Made by a program: the position numbers and the translations under genes. A stretch of 64,000 nt of DNA. Source: Ajuga chamaepitys (lineage: Eukaryota; Streptophyta; Magnoliopsida; Lamiales; Lamiaceae). Numbering within the stretch: the first letter of the stretch is position 1; each line of letters starts with the position of its first letter. The notes below the pieces were generated by a model that saw nothing but the letters and a program-made list of their open reading frames with translations, did no database searches and was not told the DNA's origin. Below are positions 11,412 through 22,725 of this stretch, in pieces. The stretch covers positions 5,278,608 to 5,342,607 of the forward strand of contig OY282500.1 in NCBI GenBank assembly GCA_958295605.1. Reading direction: 5' to 3'.

Positions 11412-11978
11412 CAGTGACGGATCCAAAAACTTAGTCGGGAGGAGGAGGGGGCTCATTTATAGGCGAATGTAGGAGTTCGTCTCAGGGTAACTTTTTTATT
11501 TTTTTTAATTATGCTCTAAGGTTATGTGGCAAATTTTAAGCAAAAAAAAGGACAAATTTTAAATATGCTAGAAATCAAATTCTTTTATATTTGACTCTAA
11601 ATCTAAAATATTTGATAAATTACATTAAAAAAATATATCCATGAGTATATCATAAATAAAACTAGAGAAGTATTAACAATTTAGATAAGATTAATAAATT
11701 ATTTTAATTATAAAATAAAAAATAATCAAGATATAATGTTTCCATATACATTATATTTTCTAACATCTTTATATCATTCCTTATACATAACAATATATCC
11801 ATTTTTTTCAAGTTAAACAATATAATTATTTATGTTATTTAATTAATTATACTAAAATCGATTAAAATAAACATATATAATAGCACATTATGATGGGGAC
11901 CAAGGGAACACTGATATATAATAGTACATTATGAGGGGATCGAGGGGGTCCAGTGGCCCCAAGGTAGGTCCATCAGTG
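11412..11978. mobile_element. hAT-like non-autonomous element, 567 bp
   Basis: The element starts CAGTGACGGATCC and ends GGTCCATCAGTG, imperfect terminal inverted repeats. It is flanked by a perfect 8-bp duplication GTGACGCA (11404-11411 and 11979-11986), the hallmark length for hAT transposons. The interior is AT-rich and non-coding. It sits inside the LTR-like sequence that continues at 11987. Confidence 0.8.
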
Positions 11979-11986
11979 GTGACGCA

Positions 11987-12402
11987 GGCGCGACAAATTA
12001 TGACAGGAAAAAGGATGGATTATGTGAAGCGAACGCGGTCGCGTGAGGTTGGACGCAGTCGCGACATTTTGTGCTTGATTAAGGCGTTTGAAGGCTGGGC
12101 TCGGAAAGCAGCCGCGACACTGCTCAATGCGGCCGCATCCATTAGCGTGGAGATTGAGTTTTTGGCCTTATTTGAGGCCCATCAATTTAGAGTTTAAATC
12201 TAATAGCTCTAATTAGACTAGGGCTAATCTGGATCATAATTTTATCTGTCTCTAGTCATCTGTAACTCTGATGAAATATCGGAATAAAGAACTCCTCTCT
12301 TCATGCCTGTGGACGTAGCTAACACATTGTTAGTGAATCACGTAATTTGCTGTATCGATTTTACTTTCTCGTAGTGTTCTTTCTCGCATCTGTCGTAACA
12401 TG
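11987..12402 (+). repeat. LTR-like fragment with CG-rich palindromic words
   Basis: The first 160 bp is CG-rich in an AT-rich setting, with GCGGTCGCG, GCAGTCGCGAC and GCGGCCGC. The later part reads like the R/U5 end of a retroelement LTR: AATAAAG-like text, then TGTGGACGTAGC and a terminal CTGTCGTAACA at 12402. No partner LTR or primer-binding site follows, so it would be a solo or truncated LTR, split by the hAT-like element. Confidence 0.4.
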
Positions 12403-13157
12403 CATGAATATCTGATTTGATTTTTTTCAGGATACTTTTCTACTATATACATACATACATATATATATATATAGACACACACACATATTAAAACTAGATA
12501 ACATAAATATAAAACTCCAAATTAGAAAATCAGTTTCAACCCAAGCGTGGGGAGAATAGGAGAAAAGAAAACTAACAATCTATTGCAACACTAAAAGTTT
12601 GTAAGTACAAAAATTGAAATTAAACTGGATAATAACAGCTACTGCAGTTCTCCTGGATGCAACCAACCGAATGAAAACATTCTCAATATCATGATTGTTT
12701 GTGCGGTGACGAAAAAAGTCATTAAAATCTAGAAATCACCAACCAAGCCAAAATGATTTATATGGCTGAAATTATGCGTTTAATCGCACATTTGAGGAGT
12801 TCGATAGGTCACCACATTAGGGGACGGTTTTCAAGGTGCCAAAAGGGCTCTTTGCAACAACAAATCAAACCATCATCAACACCATGACTGCTTGCATATA
12901 TATAGATCCATCAAACACCATAAAAGATATAGTAGAAATTAGATCAGAGAACGCACAAAAGGCGTGAAAAGCGGACAAAGCATGAAGGTTGTACAAGACG
13001 TAAAAGGTGTATAGGGCATGGAGGCCACATAAAGCATGAACGCAATATTAAATCGATAAATCTCACAAGGACACAAACTTAAGGAGAATAAAAAACAAAA
13101 AACCAAACAAAGTAAAATCAAATAGATATTCTTTTTCGTGATTTATTCACGTAGATA

Positions 13158-13213
<56 letters not shown>

Positions 13214-13634
13214 TATGATTTTTAAGACCCTGGTCGATTCGGATAGTTCTATGCGGTTTATTTTCCTGGTTCACTTTTTTCGCCCTTGTTAATTTTCACT
13301 TACTCCTTGCATCCTATTTATTTTTCATTTTCGTTCGTCGCATAAAGATAAGTTTATTATTATATTTAACACATTATTAATTTCTTATTTTCATACTTGC
13401 TCATATTTAATGTATCTTTTTATTAAATAAAGTAAAAATTTAATGTGTTAACTATAATGACTTCTTGGTCTGTGTAAAGCCTATAAGTCTATTTTTCTGG
13501 GACGAAAGTAGGTATCACTTTTATATTGGAAAAACATGCAACAAGGGCTTTGAATATTTATTAGTGAAAATGAGTTTAACTAGCTAGTCATTTTTCCAAT
13601 GTTTACCATGATTTTGTCATCTTTATAACTATAG
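12403..13634. other. AT-rich intergenic DNA with (TA)n
   Basis: It contains a (TA)n microsatellite at about 13160-13211 and a shorter TA/CA run near 12455-12485. No gene or bounded mobile element is recognised. Confidence 0.5.
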
Positions 13635-13920
13635 TATAATTTTAGTCTTTCTTGTAATTATATCATAATTTTAACCTTGCTACGTTATAAATTTATCATG
13701 ATGCTCACTTATCATGACATACACTTACCACAAATTCGTATAATTTTAACCTCTAGACTGTCGTGGCAAGTATTGTGGCAAATAATCTTTTCAGACTATC
13801 GTGGCAAGTGTATCATATGACACATTTGCCATGATTCGTGGCAATGATGTATGTTGTGACAAGTGAATATCGTGACAATGCTAAAATTATTGTATAATTA
13901 CAAATAAAGGCTAAAATTAG
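13635..13920. mobile_element. Foldback MITE-like element
   Basis: The left arm (ATTTTAGTCTTTCTTGTAAT and onward) pairs over about 80 bp with the inverse of the right arm, which ends with ATTACAAATAAAGGCTAAAA near 13917. The centre repeats GTGGCAAGT-type words. Ends are approximate. Confidence 0.6.
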
Positions 13921-14695
13921 GGGTAACGCATATATAATAAGTACTTGCTCCGCGTATTTATAACAAGTACTATTAGTCACTGCCAATTATGTACCGATAA
14001 TTGTAGGAGTAACAATTCCATTTCATTTCTAATGTATATATATTTGTTTTGCCATTATAGAATTTTGTTTTACAAAAATTATACCACTTATTTAATTGTT
14101 TCTAAAGAAAACCTGTGAAATTTACGGGTACTCTACTGGTATTGAAAAAGAAAAGTAATTAAACTCTCACATACATATATATTGAATTATTTAATTATTT
14201 AGAGAATAAAAAAATTAACATATATAGGATGTTAATGATCATGTACATCAATATTAAAATCATGGTTACGACAATACAAATATATATATGATACAAATAT
14301 TTGTGGATCCAGACAATTTGTAGCACATAATTGAAAATAATGAAATTAAGGGGTAGAAAAGTGATTATAACTTTACGTAGTGAGGTCAAGTCTTTGAGTT
14401 GTTTAATGATGTATTTTGTACTTGTGGGTCACTTTGTTTGTTGGAGATCTTAATGAGGATGTTTTCTTTAATTATTTTAATTAAGAATTTTGCAGTAATC
14501 AAAGTAGCAAACATTCTCTTAATAGTAGTGCATTATTAGTCAGTGGTCCTGTCTCCTTGATTCAATCCAAAGCGTGGCCCTTGAAACTCACCCAACTACA
14601 AAACTACCTTAATGCTTAGCACATGTTTTATTCTTCTTTTTTGGCATTTTTTCAGCTTCTTCTTTCCACCCTCACCACTCGTCTTACGCTCGTGT
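13921..14695. other. AT-rich intergenic DNA
   Basis: No supported feature seen. Confidence 0.5.
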
Positions 14696-15203
14696 GGAGG
14701 TGGCAATTCGGACGATACAGTGCAGTCTGGTTTAATATATTGGACCAACATTACATGTTTGATTGGGTTAGGCCAACTCAAAATTTTATTAGGCCATGAA
14801 TTAGCGATTTCATCTCAGTTTAGTTCAATTCATTCTCCTAAAATATACTTCCTCCGTCCCGAATGAACTTGCACTATTAAGGGCACGCATACTAAGAAAA
14901 TTTGTTTTTTACTTTTATGTTGATTTTTCAAAGGTGGATTGAGGGTGAAGATTGTGATATAACTTTCCTTTTTAAGAGTGTATAAATTTGATTTGAACGT
15001 ACCGAAAAGAAAAGTGTGCAAGTTCATTCGGAACGGAGGAAGTACTGATTTCTTTTGCCGCCTTGTAATCCGTCGAGTTATTTGCATGTTCATCCAATTG
15101 GATCGGATGATACTTTAAGTCAAAATTCTTATGATTTAAACTATCTAAAATTTTAACGGGTTGAGTCAATTCATCGCACTAGGCCGATTTTGCCACCCCT
15201 CTC
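14696..15203. mobile_element. hAT-like MITE interrupted by a Stowaway-like MITE
   Basis: The left end (GGAGGTGGCAATTCGG) and the inverse of the right end (GGCCGATTTTGCCACCCC) form a short inverted repeat of a GGGGTGGCAA type often seen in plant hAT-derived elements. The Stowaway-like element at 14848-15042 lies inside. No target duplication was resolved. Confidence 0.5.
14848..15042. mobile_element. Stowaway-like MITE, 195 bp
   Basis: The ends CTTCCTCCGTCCCGAATGAA and the inverse of GTTCATTCGGAACGGAGGAA form inverted repeats of the Tc1/mariner Stowaway type. TA dinucleotides flank both sides (14846-14847 and 15043-15044). No coding capacity. Confidence 0.85.
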
Positions 15204-15439
15204 TCTGCATATGCGTATGTCTAATCTCCGTCACGTTAACAAATATTTCATGGGCACAAGATTGATCTAGGAAAAAATAGTTCTTGATTTAGGAGGAAAG
15301 AAGATTAAACATTAGGAATTCATTTTTCATAAAATGAAACTTTCAATTTCGACCCCTAATTTTGATCAACTTCTAATTCCATATATCATATGTTGCTTTT
15401 ATACGAATGCAGGGAGCAATAGTATTACTATTGCATTTA

Positions 15440-18128
15440 CTAGTATTACTCCCGTGCGATGCACGAAAGTTTTATTTAGAAATAGTTTAATTGAACTAAA
15501 TATTATATAATTTAATATAAAAATATGTGACCGTTTTGTCCTAATAAAATAAATATTTATGATTAAAAATAAATAAAATTATAAGTAATATAAATATAAG
15601 TTTATCCCACGTTATATATGAATTTAATATAAATTATTGTATGTATATTATAGATTAACACTAAAAAAAAATTAAATATAAAAAAAATATATTTTTTTCA
15701 AATGACTTTTTCTTATCTCTAAAATCCAAACACAGATCTAGTATGCTTACACAAAAAGCTTAAGGAAAAAACTCGTATGTGACCGTCACACGGCCGTCAC
15801 ACGGTGTGACGGGAAAAAGTCTCACTTTTTGTGGCAAAAATATTTGGTTTATCTGTAAAAGTATCACATTTTTTGAACAAAAAAAAAATATCACTTTTTG
15901 TAGCAAAAATATCACTTTTATCTGTAAAAGTATTAATATAGTAAAAGTATCACTTTTTCCTGTAAAAGTATCAATGTTTTCTGTAAAAGTGTATTCCGTC
16001 ACACGTGTGACCGTTCACACACAAGACTTACTCAAAGCTTAATTATTTATGAATGTTCAAACACACATAAATATCTAAATATCAACTCATATTATTAAAT
16101 AAAATAAATTGAATAATGTTATAAAAAAATTAGTTTCCTTTAATCTTTCCATTTTATATTAGACATTTTAATTTATTCAAATATAGCTTCAAATTCTAAT
16201 TATTACTATTTAACTTTAGAAAAATCTCATTTGCAAGTTTTAATACTTTATTTGATGATTTCAGATCTACGAAATTAACAAAATAATAAAATAAAATTCA
16301 AAAGTTATTCAATAGTTTCAACAGCAAAATAAAACTTATGAGTTCTTCTACATTTCTTAATATTTCATATATATGGTGATATTTTTCAAATAAACTACAC
16401 ATTTATATTGTAAATAGTAGATTTATTTAAAGATACACATTGATTAGTGTAAAAAAAAACAAAAAAAAAAAAACTTAGGTTGCAAAATGTGGAAAAAATG
16501 ACATAGTTGAGATGGTTAATGTGACCAAGTATTAATTTTTTAGGTTGCAAAGTCTTAAAAAATATATAGTTCAGGTTTGTTAATTTTGCGTATTAAAAGA
16601 AGTTTAGGTTGCAAAGTGTAATTCTATATTTAAAAATAATATTAATAAAAGTAAAATATGAAGAAAAAAATATCAAGGTTAATTATCATATATATGCGCA
16701 AAAGTCGTAGTTTAGTGATTAATCATACAAAAAATATTATCATAACAAATAGATATGAGCAAATTTAATGATTAATAAGCTAATTATAAATCAAATATTA
16801 AATTTAATGATACTTAAAGAATTTTCCCTACTATGACTTATATATATATATATATATATTATTTTTAATTTATGTTAAACTCTAACTATAAATGATTAAA
16901 AATAATCATGAAATACATTACAAAAGACGCTAATATTTTATTTGGATATTTCACATGTAATGTATACTTTTTCTTTATGTTCTTACCTTTATTTTATATG
17001 TTTTAATTTATCCCAATAATTTTCAAGCTCTAATTATTCTTATTTGCAATTTTTAACATTTCACTCTGTGCTTTTAAATACACTTAAAAACTTCTTATTT
17101 TTCAATAAATTCTTACTTTAGCAAAATAAAATCTAAATATTATTTAATAATTCGAATACCAAATTAAAATTTGCGAGTTCTTCATAATATTTGAATATTT
17201 TCATATTTTATTTGGTATTGTAATTTATTTATATAAATGATATATATTTCTTATAAATAGTTTATTTATTTAAAGAAAAAATTGATCAATGCAAACAAAA
17301 AAAAATGTAAAAATATATAGCTGAGGTTTAGTTTGGCAAAAAAAAATGAAGTTGAGGTTTAATTAACGTAAAAAACGTAAAATGATCTCAAATGTAACAA
17401 AAAGCATAATTTAGGTTGCAAACAGTAATTTTTCTTTAAAAATTTTTTTAACAAAATATACATTATAAAAATATAAATAAGTAATTAAAAATAATTTCAA
17501 TAACAATTTTAGTACATAATTATACATATACTCAAAGCTTCGTACTTTTGTGATAAAATAAATATATCAGCGGATTTGGTAATAAAATGATTATAAAATA
17601 GATATTAGTTTTGGCCTTTGATTTAATAAAACATGAATTTCATTATTTAAACAATGATGTTTCTTTCCGTGTAACTTAGATAACGAAAATATTTCGAAAA
17701 AATCGTGTTAGATAAAACAAAATAATTAGTTGTATTTTCGTAAAAAATACTCAATTAGTATTTTATAAGAAAATTATTTTACTAAAGTGTTTAGTTGCAA
17801 CTCAAGCCAACATATTGTAGTTCAATTTACAATTAACACTCAAATCTGGAATAAATAATTTACCAAATTTTCTTAAATCAAATTTCTCATTATAATATAT
17901 GCGATATGGATGTCAAAATGAAGATCATGAAAAAATGAATAATTTGATATTTTATGCATAAAAAAATGGATTATAAATAAAAAAGTTATTTATATTTTTA
18001 AAAAATGAAAAAAAGTTATCAACTTAGCAAAAATAACAAAAGTTTACCAATTATGGCTTAAAATTTAGGAGGAAAAATTAAAATTACATAAATACTCTCC
18101 ATTTTACTTTTATATATATATATATAGA
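15440..18128 (-). mobile_element. Non-autonomous Helitron, 2.69 kb
   Basis: Read on the minus strand, the element starts TCTATATATATATATAAAAG (18128) after an A and ends with the hairpin CGTGCATCGCACG, nine further bases, then CTAG (15440), followed by T. Insertion between A and T, a TC start, a subterminal hairpin and a CTRR end are the full set of Helitron landmarks. No Rep/helicase is encoded. The interior is extremely AT-rich, with repeated TTAGGTTGCAAA words, and appears partly duplicated (about 16120-16660 against 17000-17460). A Mutator-like MITE lies inside at 15764-16033. Confidence 0.75.
15764..16033. mobile_element. Mutator-like MITE nested in the Helitron, 270 bp
   Basis: It is flanked by a 9-bp duplication AAAGCTTAA (15755-15763 and 16034-16042). 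Its imperfect inverted ends share TGTGACCGTCACAC / TGTGAACGGTCACAC. The interior repeats CTGTAAAAGTATCAC and AAAAATATCAC several times. Confidence 0.7.
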
Positions 18129-18826
18129 TTTCGAGCTAACTTTTATCATCCATAGGGTTGTATATATGATGTCCCATTCCCCACAAGATCAGTACAATTA
18201 ATTTAAAAAAAAAAAAAAAGTTGCAATTTTTTAAATAATTTAGTTAAATAAAAGTGACAAATATATTTCAAACCATAATTATTGAAAATTAGTAGCTCGA
18301 ACCACTGTAAGTGAAAAATAATGATAGTTTTAAGCAATTATATTCGGTTAAAGATACAGTAGGAACTACAGATGTGATTGCGTAAAAACTTTCTTGGCTT
18401 TTATCATATAGTGAATGAATATGTTTTTACCACCACATAATTACAAAAGAGTTTTGCCATTGTTCCATTGTTTGTAACTTCTTTTTCTGCTTGCAAAAAT
18501 CCCTTTTTATATATATTCTTTTAATAGAGAAGTTGGTTAATGTTGGATCTGATTTTTGAACCTTGTTTTCATCTATATACATACGTACATGCTGCGGGGA
18601 AAAAATAATATTTCAAAGATATTTGAATAATTATTTTCATTTTACATTAATTAATTGACCTTCTTTCGTATATAAAATTAACGTATACATGATTTAAGGA
18701 ACCAATGCGCCAACAACGATAATAACATATAATGATTTTGAATTGCAGAATTAGTTGTTTGACTTTAGCCTACTATGCCTTGTTTAATTTACTTGACTAA
18801 ATTACCTAGTTCATAGACGCTTTATT
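18129..18826. other. AT-rich intergenic DNA
   Basis: No supported feature apart from poly-A near 18206-18220. Confidence 0.5.
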
Positions 18827-18835
18827 TCATATATT

Positions 18836-19635
18836 GAGTAGGTCTTGGGTGCATTATGTGCATACTAGTGCTATGGTGCACCTGTTTGAGTGTCGCGGTC
18901 GCGATCCAGTTCTGCGGTGCTATGGTGCACCTGTTTGAGTGTCGCGGCCGCGACCAAGTTCTGCGATCGCGACCAAGTGTCGCAACCGCGTCAACATGCA
19001 TAATTGTTAATTTTTGCATAAAGTATGTTTGATATGTACATAAAGTATGTTTGACAATTTCATAAAGTATGTTTGATATTTACATAAAGTATGTTCGACA
19101 ATTTCATAAAGTATGTTTGAGTGTCAACATGCATTATTGTTGATATTTGCATAAAGTATTTTTGATATTTACATAAAGTGTGTTTGATAATTTATAAAGT
19201 ATGTTTGATAATTTCATAAAGTATGTTTGAGTCACAATTTTAAAGTGAAACAAATTCAAGACACAAAATTTCTAACATAGATATGATTGATTTACTCATA
19301 AAGTATGTTTGATATTTGCATAAAGTATGTTTGACAATTTCATAAAGTATGTTTGAGTCACAATTTTAAAGTGAAACAGATTCAAGACAAAATTATTAAC
19401 ATAGGTATGGTTGATCTACTCATAAAGTATGTTTGATATTTGCATAAAGTATGTTTGACAATTTCATAAAGTATGTTTGAGTCACAGTTGTTCGCGGCCG
19501 CGTCCAGACTTCGTGGCCGCGACAACTCCACAGCCCAAATACCCTTTTCAATCACAATTGGCCGCGGCCGCGACCAAATGGCCGACTTGATGCACAATAA
19601 GGCTATTGTGCACATGGTGCACCCAAGTTTTTGCC
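18836..19635. mobile_element. Mutator-like MITE with internal minisatellite, 800 bp
   Basis: The ends GAGTAGGTCTTGGGTGCA and the inverse of TGCACCCAAGTTTTTGCC match each other and the 565-1162 family. A 9-bp duplication TCATATATT flanks the element (18827-18835 and 19636-19644). The interior is mostly tandem copies of CATAAAGTATGTTTGA with spacers, arranged in a higher-order repeat of roughly 125 bp around 19190-19490. CG-rich palindromes such as TCGCGGCCGCGAC lie at both subterminal regions (18890-18990 and 19490-19575). No transposase. Confidence 0.8.
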
Positions 19636-19653
19636 TCATATATTATATATAAA

Positions 19654-19901
19654 TGAAAGATATGGACTACATTAGAATATGTGGGCTTTATTAATTAATA
19701 AGTCAGACTAATTAATTAATTAAGTGGATACCTGAAGTGGTAAATCAATCGCTCAACTCTGTCCGATCAATTACGCAACAAGTAAGTATTCGATCTTTTG
19801 CGTAGTTATTGCTCAACGTTCAATTCAATTATAGGTCACGATCATAATTCTCGATTTATTATTCCATTGCGTACATTAGATGTAGTCGAGAATTATTAAC
19901 A
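19654..19901 (+). repeat. Copia 5' LTR with 191-bp internal deletion
   Basis: It matches the 3' LTR except that everything between two GTGGA words (26717-26721 and 26908-26912 in the 3' copy) is gone. The lost part includes the TATA-like ACTATATATAC region, so this LTR probably cannot start transcription. Confidence 0.88.
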
Positions 19902-19902
19902 G

Positions 19903-19915
19903 TGGTATCAAAGCC
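19903..19915 (+). promoter_or_regulatory. Copia primer-binding site
   Basis: TGGTATCAAAGCC starts one base after the LTR. It differs by one base from TGGTATCAGAGCC, the complement of the 3' end of initiator tRNA-Met. Confidence 0.85.
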
Positions 19916-21873
19916 CAGGGCTCGATTTATAATTGTAAGTCATTTGATTATCTGTGGATTAAAACTTAAAAAAAAAAAATTGAAATAAGCAAATCAGTTT
20001 TACAAAGTTTTTGTTAAACTTTGAAAGCTGAAAATATTTCAACATATACGCACAAAACCTTGTTTCAAATTCGTTCTTCTTCTTCGCACAAACCTGAAAA
20101 ACACAGAAACCTTCGCTATTGTCGCCGCCGCCGCCGCCGCCGGCCGCGTCCACTACCATGACCTGCCTACTGCGAATTCCGCACCATTGCTCGGGCTGTG
20201 CGAACCAGCGGCGGCGGCGCCGCTGCTGCTGCGCAAGCCGCGACGGCGGCGGAGTTTGCTGCCGATCCGCTGCTGCTGCGCGGGTGGCGGTGGCGGTGGC
20301 GGCGACAATCGGCAGCGACGGTGGTTGGTGGCGGCGTTTCTGGTCTCCCGTCGTGAGCTCAGCTCGGCTGTCGCGATGCTGCTCGATGCCCGTCACGGAT
20401 CGAGGCAGCGGCTCGCCTGACGGTGGTGATGAAACCAGAAAGGGGTTGGCGGCTGTGCAAGCAGCCCAAACCCTAACAAGTTTTGGGCTGCAGGGCGGGT
20501 CTAAGATTTGGGCCGGACTGATTTCTGGACCTGGGCTGAAGGTTTTGGGCTAGATTAGGTTCAGATTTGGGCTAGGCCAGTTTAAAATTAGTTGGACTTA
20601 ATTATAATGGTTGGACCTGATATTTATATAAACTAAGCCTGCTGAAATTAATTTAAGCTGGACAAGCTTTAATTTTGGGCTGGGCTTGTTTTGTATTTAT
20701 TAAAAAAAAAAAAACTTTTGATTTAATTTGATTGATTAAATTAGATTAATTATAAGTCCCAATTACGATATTAATTTATCAATTAGATTAATAAATCTTA
20801 TTATTATTGTTTTGAAATAATAATAGACTTATATATTTATGTTAATTTGGAATTAACATTAAAGTATACTTATATTAATTTGGAATTAATATATTAATCT
20901 AATAGACTAATATTAATTTATTAATTAGATTAATAAATTATAATAGTATTATTATTTTTGAAAGAATAATACTAGACTTATATATTTATGATAATTTAGA
21001 ATTAATATTAAATGTATATTTATATTAATTTGGAATTAATATATTTGATTTAATCCACATTTAATTAAAGAATAAAATTTTAATTGGATTAATAATTTTA
21101 TTCGTTGAGCATTTATTTGATATCTTATGTGATAAGCTATTATTTGATTCTATGCTTATTACATTTACTATAGTAGTTAAGTCCACGTTATGTTTGGGTA
21201 GGCGGCGCCTAATACATGCAATCAATATGTATGGGTAGGCGGCGCCCAATATGCGTGGTCCGCATTTTCTTATGCTTGGGTAGGCGGCACCCAGTAATTG
21301 TGTTATAATTTAATATTAGATATTAAATTTAAACAGTTAGTATCACATAATAATTCCCCACTAAAAACCAAGTCTTGTTTAGAAACAAAATGCGTCGTCC
21401 ATCATAATTGTTTGAGATTCCTAATCTTTTCGACCACGAGTTTTACACTAAAGTGTTTACTCTAAATCGACAAGACTCGGGCTCATTCATAGATACATGG
21501 TTGGCATCGTGTGATGGAATTGACTTGCTTAAATTATTTTGAGACGCCAAAGCGACCAAAATAGTTTGAGGACGCAATATTAATTGGATTAATAAACCAA
21601 GAATTGCAAATTGTTGTTGCAATTGGCTTAGAGGCCTACCTAGTGATATTATTGTAGTCATCAGCCAAAGCAGAGGCTGCAGTAATATAAACTTGGATCT
21701 TGGACCACTAAGATTTATAATTGTTATAAATTCGTATTTTGTGTTTGGGGCGCAAAATATGTTAAAATTAGTGGGAGCTAATCATTACAATAAACTCTTG
21801 TTTTGATTAGTGATACGAATGTGATCTTTGTTTACTTTTATTTTCCCATTTTATTATTATCTCGTCAGATAAA
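19916..21873 (+). other. Copia untranslated leader, with GC-rich island and repeats
   Basis: This long leader holds three parts. At 20100-20560 a GC-rich island has CCG/GCG triplet runs, open in several frames without a recognisable protein. At 20770-21050 an AT-rich block of roughly 140 bp occurs twice (each ends near TATTAATTTGGAATTAATAT). At 21190-21295 TGGGTAGGCGGCGCC-type words occur three times. Composition changes abruptly at the island borders. Confidence 0.6.
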
Positions 21874-22725
21874 ATGTCGTTTTTGGCTTATAAATGTTTG
21901 ATGGAAACAAACAAGTTGACTGGGTCAAACTTTACGGATTGGCTCCGTTGTTTGCGATTGGTGTTAAGGCAAGACAAGATTGAGTATGTCTTCGACAAAC
22001 CAATCAGTGTCATCCCTGACAAGAATTCTCCTGAGTACGCTACGTTTGACGAAGAAGCTCATAAGAAACATGTTGAGGATGCCACATCGGCTCAACGCTT
22101 AATGTTGTCCTCTATGAGTATTGAACTGTATAGGCAACATTGGAGCATGTTCCCTTATGAGATGTTGAAACACTTGGAGAGTCTGTACGCTTCAGAAGCT
22201 CAGACCATGGAGTATGAGATACTCAGAGATCTCTTCAAGTGTAAGCTTCATGATGGGGGCCAGGTCTCTGAACATATATTGAAGATGATCGGATTGATTG
22301 AGAGGTTGGAATCGATTGGAACGAAGCTACCCTCAAGTGTCTCAATAAATCTGATTTTGCAGTCTCTTCCAAGTTCATTTGAAAACTTCATAGTGAATTT
22401 CAACGTGAGCAACACGAAGGCGACACTGCCAGAGCTTCACAACATGCTCAAGACCTATGAATCATCTACTTCTAAAGGCAACTCTGTGCTCATGGTGAGC
22501 TCTTCTGCAAGATCTTCCAAACAGAAGAATAGGAAGAAAGCATCTAAGGATGCGGCCTTGATACCTAAGAGTGGAAGGGTTCACAAGAAGCCAAGAATAC
22601 CAAAGGATGAGTGTCTGTTCTGCAATGAGAAGGGGCACTGGAAGAGAGACTGTTCGAAGTTCAAAGCACATGGTGCATTGGATGAGAGCTTAAGTAGTTT
22701 ATTTTGTACGTTGAAAATAGATTAG
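21874..22725 (+). CDS. gag: Copia gag (UBN2-type) with zinc knuckle
   Basis: This is an open frame of 283 residues with an ATG start. The N-terminus (NKLTGSNFTDWLRCLRLVLR near 13-32) is the usual opening of plant copia gag proteins of the UBN2 group. The central part contains the expected LYASEAQTMEYEILRDLFKC segment. A CCHC knuckle, C-x2-C-x4-H-x4-C (CLFCNEKGHWKRDC), lies at about 247-260. The role would be RNA packaging in cytoplasmic virus-like particles. Plant copia elements normally read from gag into pol; here a stop at 22723 and many later breaks separate them. Confidence 0.88.
   Translation: MSFLAYKCLMETNKLTGSNFTDWLRCLRLVLRQDKIEYVFDKPISVIPDKNSPEYATFDEEAHKKHVEDATSAQRLMLSSMSIELYRQHWSMFPYEMLKHLESLYASEAQTMEYEILRDLFKCKLHDGGQVSEHILKMIGLIERLESIGTKLPSSVSINLILQSLPSSFENFIVNFNVSNTKATLPELHNMLKTYESSTSKGNSVLMVSSSARSSKQKNRKKASKDAALIPKSGRVHKKPRIPKDECLFCNEKGHWKRDCSKFKAHGALDESLSSLFCTLKID

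Noticed and set aside
19649..19653. Target duplication of the copia element
   Set aside because: The flanks ATAAA and ATATA share only three of five bases, which in AT-rich DNA is not evidence.
20119..20553. 144-residue Arg/Ser/Pro-rich open frame, with another of 145 residues on the opposite strand
   Set aside because: Both come from the GC-rich island in the copia leader. Several frames are open at once, and none has a recognisable domain.
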